Shown one piece after another: positions 24,501 to 34,469 of a stretch of 64,000 nucleotides of DNA (positions within the stretch are counted from its first letter, which is position 1; the number at the start of each line of letters is the position of its first letter). Made by a program: the position numbers and the translations under genes. The notes beneath the pieces were generated by a model that saw nothing but the letters and a program-made list of their open reading frames with translations, ran no database searches and was not told where the DNA came from. The DNA is from Clytia hemisphaerica (lineage: Eukaryota > Cnidaria > Hydrozoa > Leptothecata > Clytiidae): contig CACVBU010000284.1 in NCBI GenBank assembly GCA_902728285.1, positions 59,847 to 123,846 on the forward strand, in the 5' to 3' direction.

Positions 24501-27500
24501 AAAAATGAAATAAATACAATGTCTTTTAATTGTTAAACATTACTGATAAGGAGCTGCAAAAGATAAACGCGAGATCAAATTTGAGTAAAACAAGGTCGAA
24601 ATAAATATATACAGAACAGGCATTCCATCAAATAGCTCCAAGTAATACTCTCTGGTATATTCAGTCAAACTTCAAACAACGGGAAAACAAGGAATCCTAC
24701 CATTTACTTCGCATTATCATTTGAAATATTTTGCTTTTTGAAGTTGACTTCAAATCGAACATTTGACTTGATAATAGAACCAGGATTGTGGTGATAGCTT
24801 CCATTTGTGTATAATATGTGATCTGGCTACAATAAAAAACGGAGACTATTATGGATAGTGAGTGGTCGATAGTAAAGAAAATTACATAGTCATGCGAAAT
24901 AATATCGAAGAATGAACAATTGAATAGGTCTAAAACAAAACAAACAAAAAAAGAGTGATCATTTTCAGTACTTAAGTCCGAAAAGTACATCCGGAAGACT
25001 CTTCTTATAGCTAAACAAAATACATCTTTTCTTTTATAAGAACCAGTGAATCTTGGTCGGGCTTGGCTAAGTCCTTATTTCATAATTGCTAGTTGTAATT
25101 CTGAATTTTATGTTGAATATTTTTATTCAATATGACACAATATTTAAGGCATTTTTTTTTATCTTTTTGGGATACATCTTGACATGCAGTCAAAGAAATT
25201 CCTCAATTGCGGTATAAACGCCAATTTTATATCTATATATTAATAGCGGTAGTCTGTATGTCGTTTTGTCTTACTTTCTTTCTTTCTTTCTGTCTGTGCT
25301 ACTTTCGTTTTCGTACGCAATGTTTTTGTTCTTTTAAAAGATGACTTTTGCTTCTTGCTTCACAAATGTGTTAAATCAGATTCGCGCCGTTTTATAAAGA
25401 CTTTGTTTTGATTGATAGATTAGACTTTTTCTTTTTTTTTCTTTCTTTTCTTTTGTTTTATGTTTTCGAATGTAAGGTAATTAAGTAACGACCTTATTTG
25501 ATTTGAGACATTCGAATTCTTTTCAAAACAAAAGAAAATCTTTTAAAAAGAATCTGTTATGTTAAAGAAAAGAACAAATATAAAATAAAACACAAGAATC
25601 ACATAACAAGTTTGTTAGAACAGCAACATTAAAAATACATTCAAAAGGCGGTAAAAACTAGAATTCTTTCTTCGTAAAAAGTAGCCTGGAGATCCATGCT
25701 TTGATTTCTTATTCTATATGCTGATGGCGAAATATATAGCATGGTATGGGCTACTCTGTACCAGAGTGTATCTCACGATTATCGTAGCGTAGTACACTCT
25801 GTGTGCATTGTCTGTTTGATAAAAAATTTCCCGTACGGAGACCTCTACGATGAAGTATAATTTTAAAATAAAATGGCAGCCAAAGTTACGACAATTGTAA
25901 ACAAAGGGATGGGGTCCATGATTGAGGGTCACTTTCTAAGCATGTTTTGGCTACTTTTTTAATGTTTTTGAGCCAAACTTAAAGCTGAAAAGTAACGAGG
26001 ACATATTCAAAATTGTCTAACAAAAAATTATTTTCCCATTACCCTATATTTTCCATGTAGTCCGCCAAAGAAAAATATAAACATTTTTTACAAAAATTAT
26101 GCCAACAAAACAAACTATAACCACTCTACATAGATCAAATGCAGTAAAAAAAATACTGAATTGGAACATAAAAGCATACAGAGATACTCTGAGTATATTC
26201 TTTTGCAAAGAACTGAAGTTAAAAGGTTAAAACCACTTTGAAAACAAGATTCCAATCAAACAACTTCTTTCTCACGTTCGTGAACTCAAAGATCCAAAAT
26301 GTAAACAAAAAACATTCGATTTGTGCAAAAAGAGTTATTTTGCAATAGAATGTCTTCATTTAAGAGCTCTCTTTTATTCCAATTATTAAAAAATAAGAAG
26401 CCAGTTTTGTCATGAAAACACTTTTTTTCGACAAACTTCTATATATACTTCCGGGGGGGGGGGTACTAGGGAAAGATGGGTTACGGGGATGCTCCGCTGG
26501 TCAGGGTACCTTTTTTAACCTCCACGAGTCCCAGGTAGGGTCGCAAAAACACCAAAATAGAAAAATCAGTCCCTCGTAGGGTGCCTATTTTTGGAAAATT
26601 TGGGGAAAAAGTAGAAAATTTGAGAAAATTTTGGAATTTCAGTCCCATTCAGGGTCACTTTTTTCGCAAATTTCGAGTCCCACGTAGGGTGCATTTTTCG
26701 AACCTCAGCGGAGCACCCCCGTCGGTCGACAAGGGTAGTATCCCCCCGGGATATACTTTCTGACAATTCTGACGGCCATTTTCTCCTATCGCTTCCGATT
26801 TCTCGCCAAACTCCAACAGCACTCCATCGCAGCGGTTGGTTTGAGAAATCTCAAACCAGAAAAGAGAATGACAACAGACCTTCTACGGCAATGAATTTTG
26901 AAATTAGCCGTAGATATCGGGTTTGTGTACAGACAAGGTATGGGCTGACAGTTTGAATTTCCCATATCCTAATAACGGTTGAAAACACAGCCAATCGAAT
27001 CCTGTTATTGTTTCACTGGTCACACTTTCTTAAAGAAAGCGCAACTTCCAAAATTTGGTTTTTATTTTAGTTAGTGAGGACAGCGCTAAATTCGAATTTC
27101 CCACTGTAATTTTTTTGAGGCCAAAATTGGACTCACAGCTCTGACCCGTCAAGTATTCATCAGATTTAAAAAAAATACGCAGACGGGTTCCTGTCTACGT
27201 AAAAAGGGACCTTTAAACATGTATGTCGATAACTATTTTGCTGTAAATCTAAGTCATTGTTGAATTTGAAAAATTACTGAAGTTATGACGAAGTTATTTT
27301 ATAAAAAACAACATAAAAAATTGCGCTATCACGCTTTTTTGTCTGCGTGTCCTAGCTGCCTTCCGGGTGGACTATGGTTGCGAGCTGACTTTCGGCCCTG
27401 CCCCTCGGACCCTTAGCAGAATAAAGAGGAGAAGAAACAAGGGAAATTGTGTGAATTTTAATTCACTTTTTGGAACTAATTTGATCAAATTTCTATCTTT

Positions 27501-30500
27501 CTGGGGGCAAAAAGTTGAAATTTTCCTATTTTTCCAATTCTTAGTGGGACTGAAGTTTGATTTTCCGATTTTTCAAACTGCCATGTTTCAAAAAAGGCAC
27601 CTTTAAGGCCGGCACATACCCATACCCTTCTCTTGCCTAAGTACCCCCTCCCCCGGGCTGCCTCTTTTCGAAGAATCGCGTGTCATGTCTATTATTTCAC
27701 TCCGCTTATCTTGACATCAAAGTTTTCCTAAACCTCAAGAACTACGGCAAATATAACACGAGCGAAGCGAGAAAAAAAATCCAATTGCAGAGCCGTCTCG
27801 GACGTCGCTGGTCGCCGGTATGGTGTAATTTGGGAATGACGCCCTTTCTGTTTTCTGATTATTTTTGCCACAAAAATCTTTTTCAAAATATGGTTAAAAG
27901 ATACGTCACCCGGGAGGGATAGAGTCAAACTTTGAAGAGAATTCTTCCCTTTAATTTTGATTTCATCGTGTTTAAGCCACCTTCCCAACATCTCAAAGGA
28001 CTTTAAATGCGTTCAGCAAACAGCTAAACCGACGTGCGACGCCGGGTACCGGCTAGTTCTACATAATACTGCAATTGCAATTATGTACAAGAAAATAAAT
28101 TCATAATATGTGTCGCTGCAAGCGATTTGGAGCACATTCAGTTCGACCAGGATCGACCAATAAAACCTTCGGCCAAGTTCGGCTTAGATCGGCCAGGTCC
28201 GGTCCGAATTGGCCAAAAACTTCGGCTTTTACTGGTTCGGCCTTTTTGAATGTGCCCCAAATCGCTTGCAGCGACAAATATTCCTTCCGTAGATAAGATT
28301 CATTCAATGTAAGACAAGCTTTCTGTTGATACTTTTTTGACAGTCGATGCTTGTTTATCTTTGTCGACCAGCACCTTATGTAATTGTCATAAGCCGCTAG
28401 AGGCTAAACGCGAATGAAAACTACCGCAATATGGCGGTATCCGCAATCGATGGAATTCCCTGACTAACATAAGCATTACCTTTCTCAATGTTATCTTTTA
28501 CTGTCAAAACCCAGGTGATAAATTCTCTTTTGAATCGGAAAGGAAGTTTATTATCCGGACTGATTGTCTTTTGTTTTTTAAATATTTAAGTCAACATTAT
28601 AAGGGATTGAGGGAAATAAAAACAAACAAACAAACAAACTTACTCAGCATCTACGAAAGCAATGATTTCTGTCAATTGTAGCAAGAATTCTTCCAATATC
28701 GACTTCGATTCTGAAATAGTGCAACAAAAATTAAGTCTCAAAGTTTATATATTTTAATCAACACTCCTTATCATCTTTTGTCATTCAGGGGGGGGGTCGG
28801 TAGTAAAATCTCAGACATATATGAGTAGTAAAAGGATTTTTACGAATTTTTACATACCACCACCCAGACCTTTGGAAGAGGTATTTTACTACCCTGGTAG
28901 TAAAAGTTTTTGGGACAATTTGTCATGGAGACCACCTATTTTTTGGTTGCTTTTCGGACTGATTTAACAAAAAAAGCTAAAAAATGATTATTTCTGTGGC
29001 ACATTTTTCACTTAGTGCAAAAATTAATGTTTTGCCTTTAGAATTAAAGTCTTTTTTACTTTGACAAAAAATTTCGAGATTTTTTTGTTTGCAGCAAACA
29101 ACTATCCAACAGAATTTTTTTTCAAATTATAAAATTTTTTCAGAAAAGTCATCCAAAAAATTAAAAGAATTATACAAAAATAGCTAAAATTTTCTAATTT
29201 TACCAGTTTTAACTACCCAGGTAGTAAAATGTTTTCAACATTTAATACATAGATACCACCCATTTTAGTATTTAACTACCCTAGGTAGTAAATTTCTTTT
29301 TCGATTTTTCGTCACACCACCACCGTAGTAAACGTCATTATGTCTGAGATTTTTACTACCGACCCCCCCCCCCTGTGTCATTTCTATTAATATTGATTAC
29401 AGATACAGTGGAGTCTCTATAAGTCGAGTGCAACTTTGTTCCAGTTAAGGGAACTTCGAGTTATAGAGTAAGGTTTATGAGGTTTACGAATTAAGGAGAT
29501 ATTCGAGATATACTTTATTGTTAATAAATTGCCGCCCTCGTTTTTCCGGCGTTAAATATTTGATTAGTTAGTGGAAAAAGGTAATTTGTATCTATATGGC
29601 TTTCAGAAAAGATTTACTTCGAATCTTTACAATTAAATATATTCTCAGAATGAGGGAAAAACTGTGATTGTAATTTTCTCAAAATAATAAAAATGAACAG
29701 ATGAATGCTCTTAGGATTTAGAGACTTTATGAAATAGCGATTTTATCTTTTTGAATAATTTAAAACTCTTAAAGTAATCCTTTTTAACATGTCTTTTTTT
29801 CCTTCAAGAGCAATAATGTATCAGAATGTAAGTACGGATTGCAAATTTTTCTGTTGTAACAGACTTCTAAATATTACAGAATTTAGATTTTAATAGCTTT
29901 ATACAAACCAGTATGCGGTGTATTGAAGAAAGCCACGCAAACATCTTCAGTGTTGTTTTCCACCATGTGTTCGCAACATAATCTGATAATCATTAATGCA
30001 TTGCGACATTTGTTGCATGAGCTTCTGGAAAAGAAAAAAGTAAAAAGCCTTTAAAGATTGTTTCATTCGATTTCCATTCAAAAAAAATTGGTTTTCAGCA
30101 CAAACTTAAATATCATTCAAGTCAAAAATTGATTTGGACAAGTAAAAAGCTCTTATTTGCACTGTCAAAAACCGAAAAAAAATTACTGTTAAAATAATCA
30201 TTATATAAATGACCATGCTTGTTCATTGAATATCTATTTGAAATTTTCGTAGATAAGAGCTGAAATCATCGAGGGTTTTAAGTCTCCTACCTATAAAGCT
30301 AAAAAAGTATGAAACAACCTACTCATCTTCTTTCAGGTTCTCTCTATTGGTAATCATTTCTCTTCCATAAAATATTGCAACATCAACCAAAGTGGTGAAA
30401 TTCGCTGTCACCTTGTTGTTGGATGCTACAAAAAAACGAAGTATAGTTGTATTTCTATTCTAAAGGAAAATAAACGTTTAGAAAAAATCAAAAAAAATTA

Positions 30501-31406
30501 TATCTTTCATATGTCACAGGGTATTATCATCACTTTGAAATTGAATTGCTGTTCAGAACTGTTTTCTTACATTAAGTTAAGAAGGTTGGAAAATTAATAA
30601 AATGAATGCGATACCTATCGAAGAACACAATTTTTCTGTATTTTCTCTTATCAACCGACTGTTGGATCTGAAAAGAAAACAAACAGGGTAAAACTTCAAA
30701 ATTCAATTGTTGTCAAGGTTCATTGATTAGGGATGGGGTATTTGGTACTTACTCAATAATAGTCAAAATTTGATAAAGATAGCCAAGAATGAGGAGATGG
30801 GGTGTATCATATCATATTTAGGGGGGTTGTAGGGGTTCGAAATGCCTATTTCTCATCAAAATTTTGGCTGAAATCACGGAATTCCAAACATTAAATAACA
30901 AAAAAGGCTAACTACCATCACCGTTTGATTTTAAAATAGCGTTTTCTCTTCTCTATTTTTGTCAAATCTCATAATACAGTAATAAAAAAAGGGCCAATCC
31001 TGTCACACTGTCTTGACATTGTATCACAAATGCTTATGACAAGTCAAATAGTTAGTAGGTCATTTGACATCTAGAATACATCCCCAACTAGTCCATACAC
31101 TTACTTTATTCACGTTAAATCTACATTGAATATATTAATAAAAACAGGCTTTATATCAAGACAATTTAATAAACTTCCCTGAAAGACAAGTGCAACAATA
31201 CCTTCCGTTTGCATTCTTTCATTACACAGACATGCAGACAATGGAGTCTTAAAAAACTAGACATACCTTTCCAAAGGTGTTGAAAACTTGAATGACAATA
31301 ATTGATCCCAAAATTTATCATCACGCTTGATTGGAACTTCATTACATAGTTTCAATAAGAATTCGTTTTGAGGTAGGTCAGAGATTGATGAATAACTACT
31401 CCCCAT
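15568..31406 (-). CDS. DYM: Dymeclin, complete sixteen-exon gene (648 aa)
   Basis: Exons, 5' to 3': 31406-31267, 30667-30615, 30425-30323, 30024-29909, 28710-28644, 24826-24701, 24365-24268, 23922-23713, 23461-23395, 21365-21263, 20501-20376, 19250-19042, 18599-18512, 18245-18063, 16776-16660, 15708-15568 (stop 15570-15568). All junctions are GT-AG with matching phases and total 1947 nt. The product tracks remembered human dymeclin (669 aa) along its whole length. It begins MGSS, fitting the family's N-myristoylation signal, then D-L-P-x-N-E, F-W-x-Q-L-L-S-F, a G-x-W-x-M-F-T-G-G stretch, [29 protein letters not shown] and P-Y-I-W-S. Family role: peripheral Golgi protein in Golgi organisation and trafficking; human loss causes Dyggve-Melchior-Clausen dysplasia. 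No break seen; very sure. Confidence 0.95.
15767..16281. mobile_element. MITE in the last dymeclin intron (GGTACTKTAGGATGGCTAAAC ends)
   Basis: About 40-45 bases at each end are inverted: GGTACTTTAGGATGGCTAAA on the left, TTTAGCCATCCTACAGTACC on the right, both extending into a CCCGGGGAA-like segment. ATAAG occurs next to each end (offset by one base on the right), a possible 5-bp target duplication. No coding frame. Confidence 0.65.
16291..16485 (+). mobile_element. tRNA-derived SINE, copy 2 (best preserved)
   Basis: The 5' end carries RNA polymerase III promoter boxes: A-box TAGTGCAGTGG at 16301-16311 and a B-box-like GGTTGTGGGCTCAACCC near 16337. A tRNA-unrelated body follows (GGTCATACCAAAGATTTCC, CTTGATGCCTCTCTGCTTGA). 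It shares the body with minus-strand copies at 6430-6610 and 21790-21965. It lies in the last dymeclin intron in antisense orientation to the gene. No A-rich tail was recognised. Confidence 0.75.
17064..17626. mobile_element. G-tract MITE family A, copy 1, 7-bp target duplication
   Basis: Starts CAGGGGGGGGTCATGCAGTTA and ends TAACTGCAAGAGCCCCCCTG. AATATGT lies immediately on both sides (17057-17063 and 17627-17633), an exact 7-bp duplication. The interior repeats AGTTACTCCA, TGGTATA and CTAACTGCA motifs in both orientations and has no coding frame. Nearly identical to 32042-32605. Confidence 0.9.
17930..18010. repeat. CGCGAAAGTTTCTG short repeat
   Basis: GTTCACGAAGTTTCGCGA and GCGAAAGTTTCTGCTT resemble the CGCGAAAGTTT repeats at 1720-2090. 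It abuts the donor of dymeclin exon 14. Confidence 0.4.
19560..19630. repeat. dispersed repeat fragment (GTTGCACCCCTTATTAAAG)
   Basis: AGTTGCAMCCCTTATTAAAG...TATGCTCCCA-GGACCACAAT recurs in the same order at 24055-24115. Both are in dymeclin introns. Confidence 0.5.
19724..19749. repeat. (TCTG)n microsatellite
   Basis: Six and a half uninterrupted TCTG units, in the intron between dymeclin exons 11 and 12. Confidence 0.9.
21395..21539. mobile_element. MITE with TA duplication (GTGAGGTTAAGTA ends)
   Basis: The left end GTGAGGTTAAGTA and the right end TACTTAACCTCAC are inverted and TA flanks both (21393-21394 and 21540-21541). Further pairing occurs inside (ATCACGA with TCGTGAT; GGCTAGTG with CACTAGCC). 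145 bp; Tc1/mariner-like. Confidence 0.75.
21549..21752. mobile_element. small inverted-repeat element (CGAGTTTATGTAT...GACGGTAA)
   Basis: The outer ends CGAGTTTA and TAAACTCG are inverted. CATACATAAA/TTTATGTAT and ACGGTAA/TTACCGT motifs occur in both halves. Boundaries approximate. Confidence 0.45.
21790..21965 (-). mobile_element. tRNA-derived SINE, copy 3 (3' body)
   Basis: On the minus strand it shows GGTCATACCGAAGATTCC, AAATGGTACTTGAT, TACTCAGTAATT and AAGTGGAACAATCCA, matching 16360-16480 in order, with the tRNA-like head mostly lost. In the intron between dymeclin exons 9 and 10. Confidence 0.7.
22144..23181 (+). pseudogene. LINE-type ORF1 remnant: PHD-like zinc finger + coiled coil + RRM-like region, one in-frame stop
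   Basis: A single frame runs from an ATG at 22144 to a TAA at 23179-23181, interrupted only by a TAA at 22582-22584. Residues about 20-78 have C-x4-C, C-x2-C, H-x2-C and C-x2-C spacing of a PHD-like finger. Then comes a Lys/Glu-rich coiled coil, and the second half has a [12 protein letters not shown] start and a basic tail, like the RNA-binding part of LINE ORF1 proteins. This architecture is known in ORF1 of CR1/L2-type retrotransposons of invertebrates. No reverse transcriptase frame follows. It sits antisense in the intron between dymeclin exons 9 and 10, so it is an insertion and not a host gene. The single stop suggests a fairly young copy. Confidence 0.7.
24055..24115. repeat. dispersed repeat fragment, second copy
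   Basis: Same phrases as 19560-19630 (AGTTGCAACCCTTATTAAAG, TATGCTCCCA, GGACCACAAT). Confidence 0.5.
24120..24252. mobile_element. pogo/Tigger-like DNA transposon end (remnant)
   Basis: The right side ends ...AGTTCGAAAAAACGCGAGTCGACTGTA with repeated GAATTATAGA motifs. CGAGTCGACTGTA is the complement of the TACAGTCGACTCG-type terminus typical of pogo/Tigger elements, which duplicate TA. The left end is missing or degenerate. Confidence 0.45.
25200..25640. other. simple-sequence and T-rich region in a dymeclin intron
   Basis: Contains CTTTCTTTCTTTCTGTCTGT and TTTCTTTTCTTTTGTTTT runs and a self-complementary stretch (AACAAAAGAAAATCTTTT near 25525 with pyrimidine-rich sequence near 25440). Nothing coding. 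Confidence 0.4.
26451..26750. mobile_element. G-tract MITE with 8-bp target duplication ATATACTT, 300 bp
   Basis: Begins CCGGGGGGGGGGGTACTAGGG and ends CAAGGGTAGTATCCCCCCGGG. ATATACTT flanks both sides exactly (26443-26450 and 26751-26758). GCTCCGCTG is also inverted just inside. The core contains about four copies of an AGTCCC-nnn-TAGGGT module. An 8-bp duplication suggests an hAT- or P-like non-autonomous element. In the long intron between dymeclin exons 5 and 6. Confidence 0.8.
28112..28275. mobile_element. foldback MITE (GTCGCTGCAAGCGATTTGG arms)
   Basis: Arm 28112-28140 (GTCGCTGCAAGCGATTTGG then GCACATTCA) is inverted at 28244-28275. The middle carries repeats of TTCGGCC/GGCCGAA and GATCGGCC. 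A locally GC-rich element in an AT-rich intron. Confidence 0.75.
28786..29375. mobile_element. G-tract MITE family B, 7-bp target duplication TGTCATT
   Basis: Starts CAGGGGGGGGGTCGGTAGTA and ends TACTACCGACCCCCCCCCCCTG. The inverted terminus continues through AATCTCAGACATA (about 35 bases). TGTCATT flanks exactly on both sides (28779-28785 and 29376-29382). The interior is full of GTAGTAAAA/TTTTACTACC subrepeats. Same plan as family A (CAG plus G-run, 7-bp duplication) with different internal sequence. In the intron between dymeclin exons 4 and 5. Confidence 0.9.
29406..29510. mobile_element. pogo/Tigger-like terminus (remnant)
   Basis: TACAGTGGAGTCTCTATAAGTCG followed by GGGAACTTCGAGTTATAGAG matches the general form of pogo/Tigger ends, with TA immediately outside. 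No opposite end was recognised nearby. Confidence 0.5.
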
Positions 31407-31435
31407 TATTTGAATTTTTATCTACAGAAAACCGG
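31407..31435 (-). promoter_or_regulatory. acceptor-like signal 15 nt before the dymeclin ATG
   Basis: On the minus strand TTTTCTGTAG ends at 31422 and is followed by 15 bases and then ATG at 31406. This is a good 3' splice site with no coding exon needed upstream, consistent with a 5'-UTR intron or trans-splicing. Confidence 0.5.
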
Positions 31436-31929
31436 AATTAAATCATACATAAAAAGAGCAAATGGAACCGAATCATGTCAACTGAAACCTAGAGAAACAA
31501 TTTTAGTCAGGCCAAAATAAAAAAATGTAGTGTTTCCGGAAACCGGCCGGGTGAAAATAAAATTTGTTCTGACCTGGCCGCAAACTGTTTAGTAGTTGAT
31601 ACATTAGTATTCAGGGCTTACTTCATACTGTTTGTACATGAAAGTTATCTTTAAAGTTCAATTTCAATGATCTTAAGTTATTAAAAATAGCAACAAAAAA
31701 ATATTTTCCTGCCGGCCGCATGAGAGCTTTTTTCCTTCACCCGCAGGGGGGGGACCAACCAACTACGTACTAGGACACTATATGTACAAGACAGTCTATT
31801 GATGAAGGATCTACAGTTATCAATAAAGTCGACCAAGCTCACGTTTAATTTTACCATAGATACACTTTTACGTAGAAAACGAAAGTGATCCTTTTCCGAT
31901 GGTAAGATAACATTAAATGCATATTGCCG

Positions 31930-32819
31930 TGTCAATTCAAGACAGCCTTAAGTCCATTTTTTCCATTTTGAGATAATTGACTTTAAAGGTTGAGATGTGT
32001 TGGACTTAAGGCTACACATTTCATGTCAATGCTTCATAGAACAGGGGGGGTTCATGCAGTTATTATATAAACACTATGACAATTACTACCGTGGTGGTAT
32101 ATAAACCAAAATTTGGGAAAACAGTTACTCCACCAGTGGACTAACTGCAACATGGGTGGTGCTTAAGCCCAAAATTGTCGATTTTGGTAGGATATGGTGT
32201 ACTAAGTGAGCACATTTTTCAATTTTTCACTTAAAATTTTAGGTTTTTAAAAATTCCGGAAGCAAAAAAATTCAAAACATTTTTTTCAAAAGTCAAAAAA
32301 AAATCACAGAATTTTTTCTTCAATCAAGGCATGAAAGATATTTTAACAAACTTGGAAAATGATTGAGATATTTAACTCTTGAACGGTCGTTAATAAGACG
32401 TACCCATTAAAATGGTATTAAAAATGAGGAATTCAGTTAAAAAATTGCCAAATTTGGCATTTTTGGGGGTGGTATACACCAATTTTGAGGGTAAAATCAG
32501 TTAGTACACTATGGAATAACTGCAAGGGTGGTGGTGTCTGTAGAAAATGTCCAAAATTGCAGTTACTCCACATAGTGTCAAGGAGTAACTGCAAGACCCC
32601 CCCTGCATAGAAAATAAAATTTGCACTGTTTATGGTTGATATATTATTATGGAACATTCTAAATTCTTATTTTTTTTTTAATTGCAAAATACACCTCTTT
32701 CCCATTAGAATTCTGTGGACTTAAGGCCGTTTTTGGAAAGCGTGCATATGCTGAAATAGGGGGTTATGGTCTTAAGTCCATTTTCGAAAAAATGGACTTA
32801 AGTCTGTCTTGAATTGACA
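31930..32819. mobile_element. inverted-repeat element (TGTCAATTCAAGACAG ends) split by a G-tract MITE
   Basis: The left end TGTCAATTCAAGACAG-CTTAAGTCCATTTTTTC and the right end AATGGACTTAAGTCTGTCTTGAATTGACA are inverted for about 33 bases. CTTAAGTCCA/TGGACTTAAG motifs recur inside. The family A G-tract element occupies 32042-32605 and so inserted later. Confidence 0.75.
32042..32605. mobile_element. G-tract MITE family A, copy 2, 7-bp target duplication CATAGAA
   Basis: Almost identical over its whole length to 17064-17626 in the same orientation, with ends CAGGGGGGGTTCATGCAGTTA and AACTGCAAGACCCCCCCTG. CATAGAA is duplicated exactly on both sides (32035-32041 and 32606-32612). Confidence 0.92.
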
Positions 32820-32829
32820 TATACCATAA

Positions 32830-33365
32830 GTTGGTCTAATGTCAACAGCTCTCTTCTAATTTTGACACACATACCTTTAACTTCTATCCCAAGCGAAAAT
32901 TTGCTATATAAATCACATCTTCAAACTGATGATTTTGTCAAAATGACCTTGAATGGTTTGGCTTGAAGCCACAAAAACTTTCTCGGTTTGGTAGCTAGGA
33001 CTGCAAAAAATGCCGTTTTAAAATGGTGTACCCTAGCAGTGAACAGCAACAAAATTACCGGAAGCCGAAACACAGGCTTAGAATCTGAAGTTGATCAAAT
33101 TGCCGCGCGGGCGGCACGCATCTACTAAGCAATCTAAGCAGTGGTTCTTTGGTTTTAAATGTTTATTTTGGTTTGCTGTTAAATGGAAAAAAATTAGTTT
33201 GAACGGTGACAGAAAAGATTTTCATCATCCCTTGACTTTTAACAGCAAGTATCAAGTATCAAAGAAGGTCAATCAATGAGAGATTTTTGCAAGTCGCGCA
33301 GGAGGAGTGCTCTTTTAGTGAACGAAACTTACCTTGAAAAATCAAGTGGATATTCTATGATAAAG
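32830..33365. other. intergenic, nothing recognised
   Basis: Upstream of dymeclin and before the MITE cluster. Short open frames such as 33091-33279 lack support. Confidence 0.3.
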
Positions 33366-34236
33366 AAGTACGGAGGTACCTTAAAGAAATTTTGGCGGGA
33401 ATTTAATTTGGCAGATGGCCGAAAAAGTTTTTTAGAGGGAATTTAATTTGGCGGATGGACGAAAAAACTAAATTTGGCGGGAATTTAATTTGGCGTTTGC
33501 TGAAAAATGTATCCTTAAAATGGCGTAAAAACAGCAAAAAAATGCAAAAACACCTTAACCCTATTCAAACTAGGCTTTTAGGGGCGGTTCAGAACTAGGG
33601 GGGGGGGCTTTTCCTGTACCACCCCTTAACTTTTGATCTAGTGGGTCTTTTTGGATGAAATTTGGCACACAAGATCCTTGTGACGTAAGGTAACTTTTGA
33701 CAAAAAAATTTTTTGATGACGTCACTCATCATGCCCAAAGTGAGCAAAAACCGAAAATTTCTTTTGTTCTTATAAATAGCTATTGTATTCTAACAAAGGC
33801 TTTAGAAAAAAGTTGACTTAGTTTAAAATGCTTATTTTATCCTAAATATTCAATAAATTACGGTTTAAACGATATATTTGACAATGAAAATAAATTTGTA
33901 TTGGAAAAGTGTCAATTTTTGTGACACCTTACTGTCAGAAATGTCATCATGCTCAAGGTGTGAAAATATTTAGGTGTCAAATTTTTTTTTATTTTGAAGC
34001 TAAATAAAAGTTAGGAATTTACATAAAATTTCACGGCAAAAGCTCTATTATTTCAGGAGCTATTAGCAATAGTTTGACCTCCGAACAGAAAGAGCCCCCC
34101 ACCCCCTAGTCCGAATAGGGTTAAAAGAGATTATATTGTTCAAAAAGTTTAATTTGGCGGGAATTTAATTTGGCGGATGGCGGAGAAAATAAATTTTGGC
34201 GGGAACTTAATTTGGCGGATTCTGGCCAAATCCGCC
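33366..34236. repeat. TTTGGCGGGAATTTAATTTGGCGG module array, interrupted by a piggyBac-type MITE
   Basis: Four or more spaced copies of TTTGGCGGGAAYTTAATTTGGCGG (around 33391, 33443, 33474, 34154, 34194). TTTGGCGG fits the E2F consensus TTTSSCGS. The array is continuous once the element at 33559-34120 is taken out. It is either a decayed transposon with subterminal repeats or an older tandem repeat. Confidence 0.6.
33559..34120. mobile_element. piggyBac-type MITE with TTAA target duplication, 562 bp
   Basis: Ends are CCCTATTCAAACTAGG and the inverted CCTAGTCCGAATAGGG, with TTAA exactly at both sides (33555-33558 and 34121-34124). piggyBac elements duplicate TTAA and begin with CCC or CCY. 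Inside the ends are a G-run with GGGGGCTTTT and a matching AGAGCCCCCC. No transposase frame. Inserted into the TTTGGCGG repeat array. Confidence 0.88.
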
Positions 34237-34465
34237 GGGTAACTTGCATCAGTGTAGGGAAACTTGCATAAGCCATCAAATATGGCTGACCAATCATAGC
34301 AGCAAAATTTAAAAACACATGAACTACGCAGCTTCGCTCGCACATCTACAGCACTCTACCATTTTTGTTTTGATTTGAATTTGCATTTTAATGTAATGAC
34401 CAGCCAGGTCATTTATTTGAGGGCTAGGCAAGCATGATGATAGCCTCCACTGATGCAAGTTACCC
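34237..34465. mobile_element. MITE with perfect 18-bp ends GGGTAACTTGCATCAGTG
   Basis: GGGTAACTTGCATCAGTG at 34237-34254 is exactly inverted at 34448-34465, enclosing 229 bp. No clear target duplication. It abuts the TTTGGCGG array. Confidence 0.7.
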
Positions 34466-34469
34466 TCTA

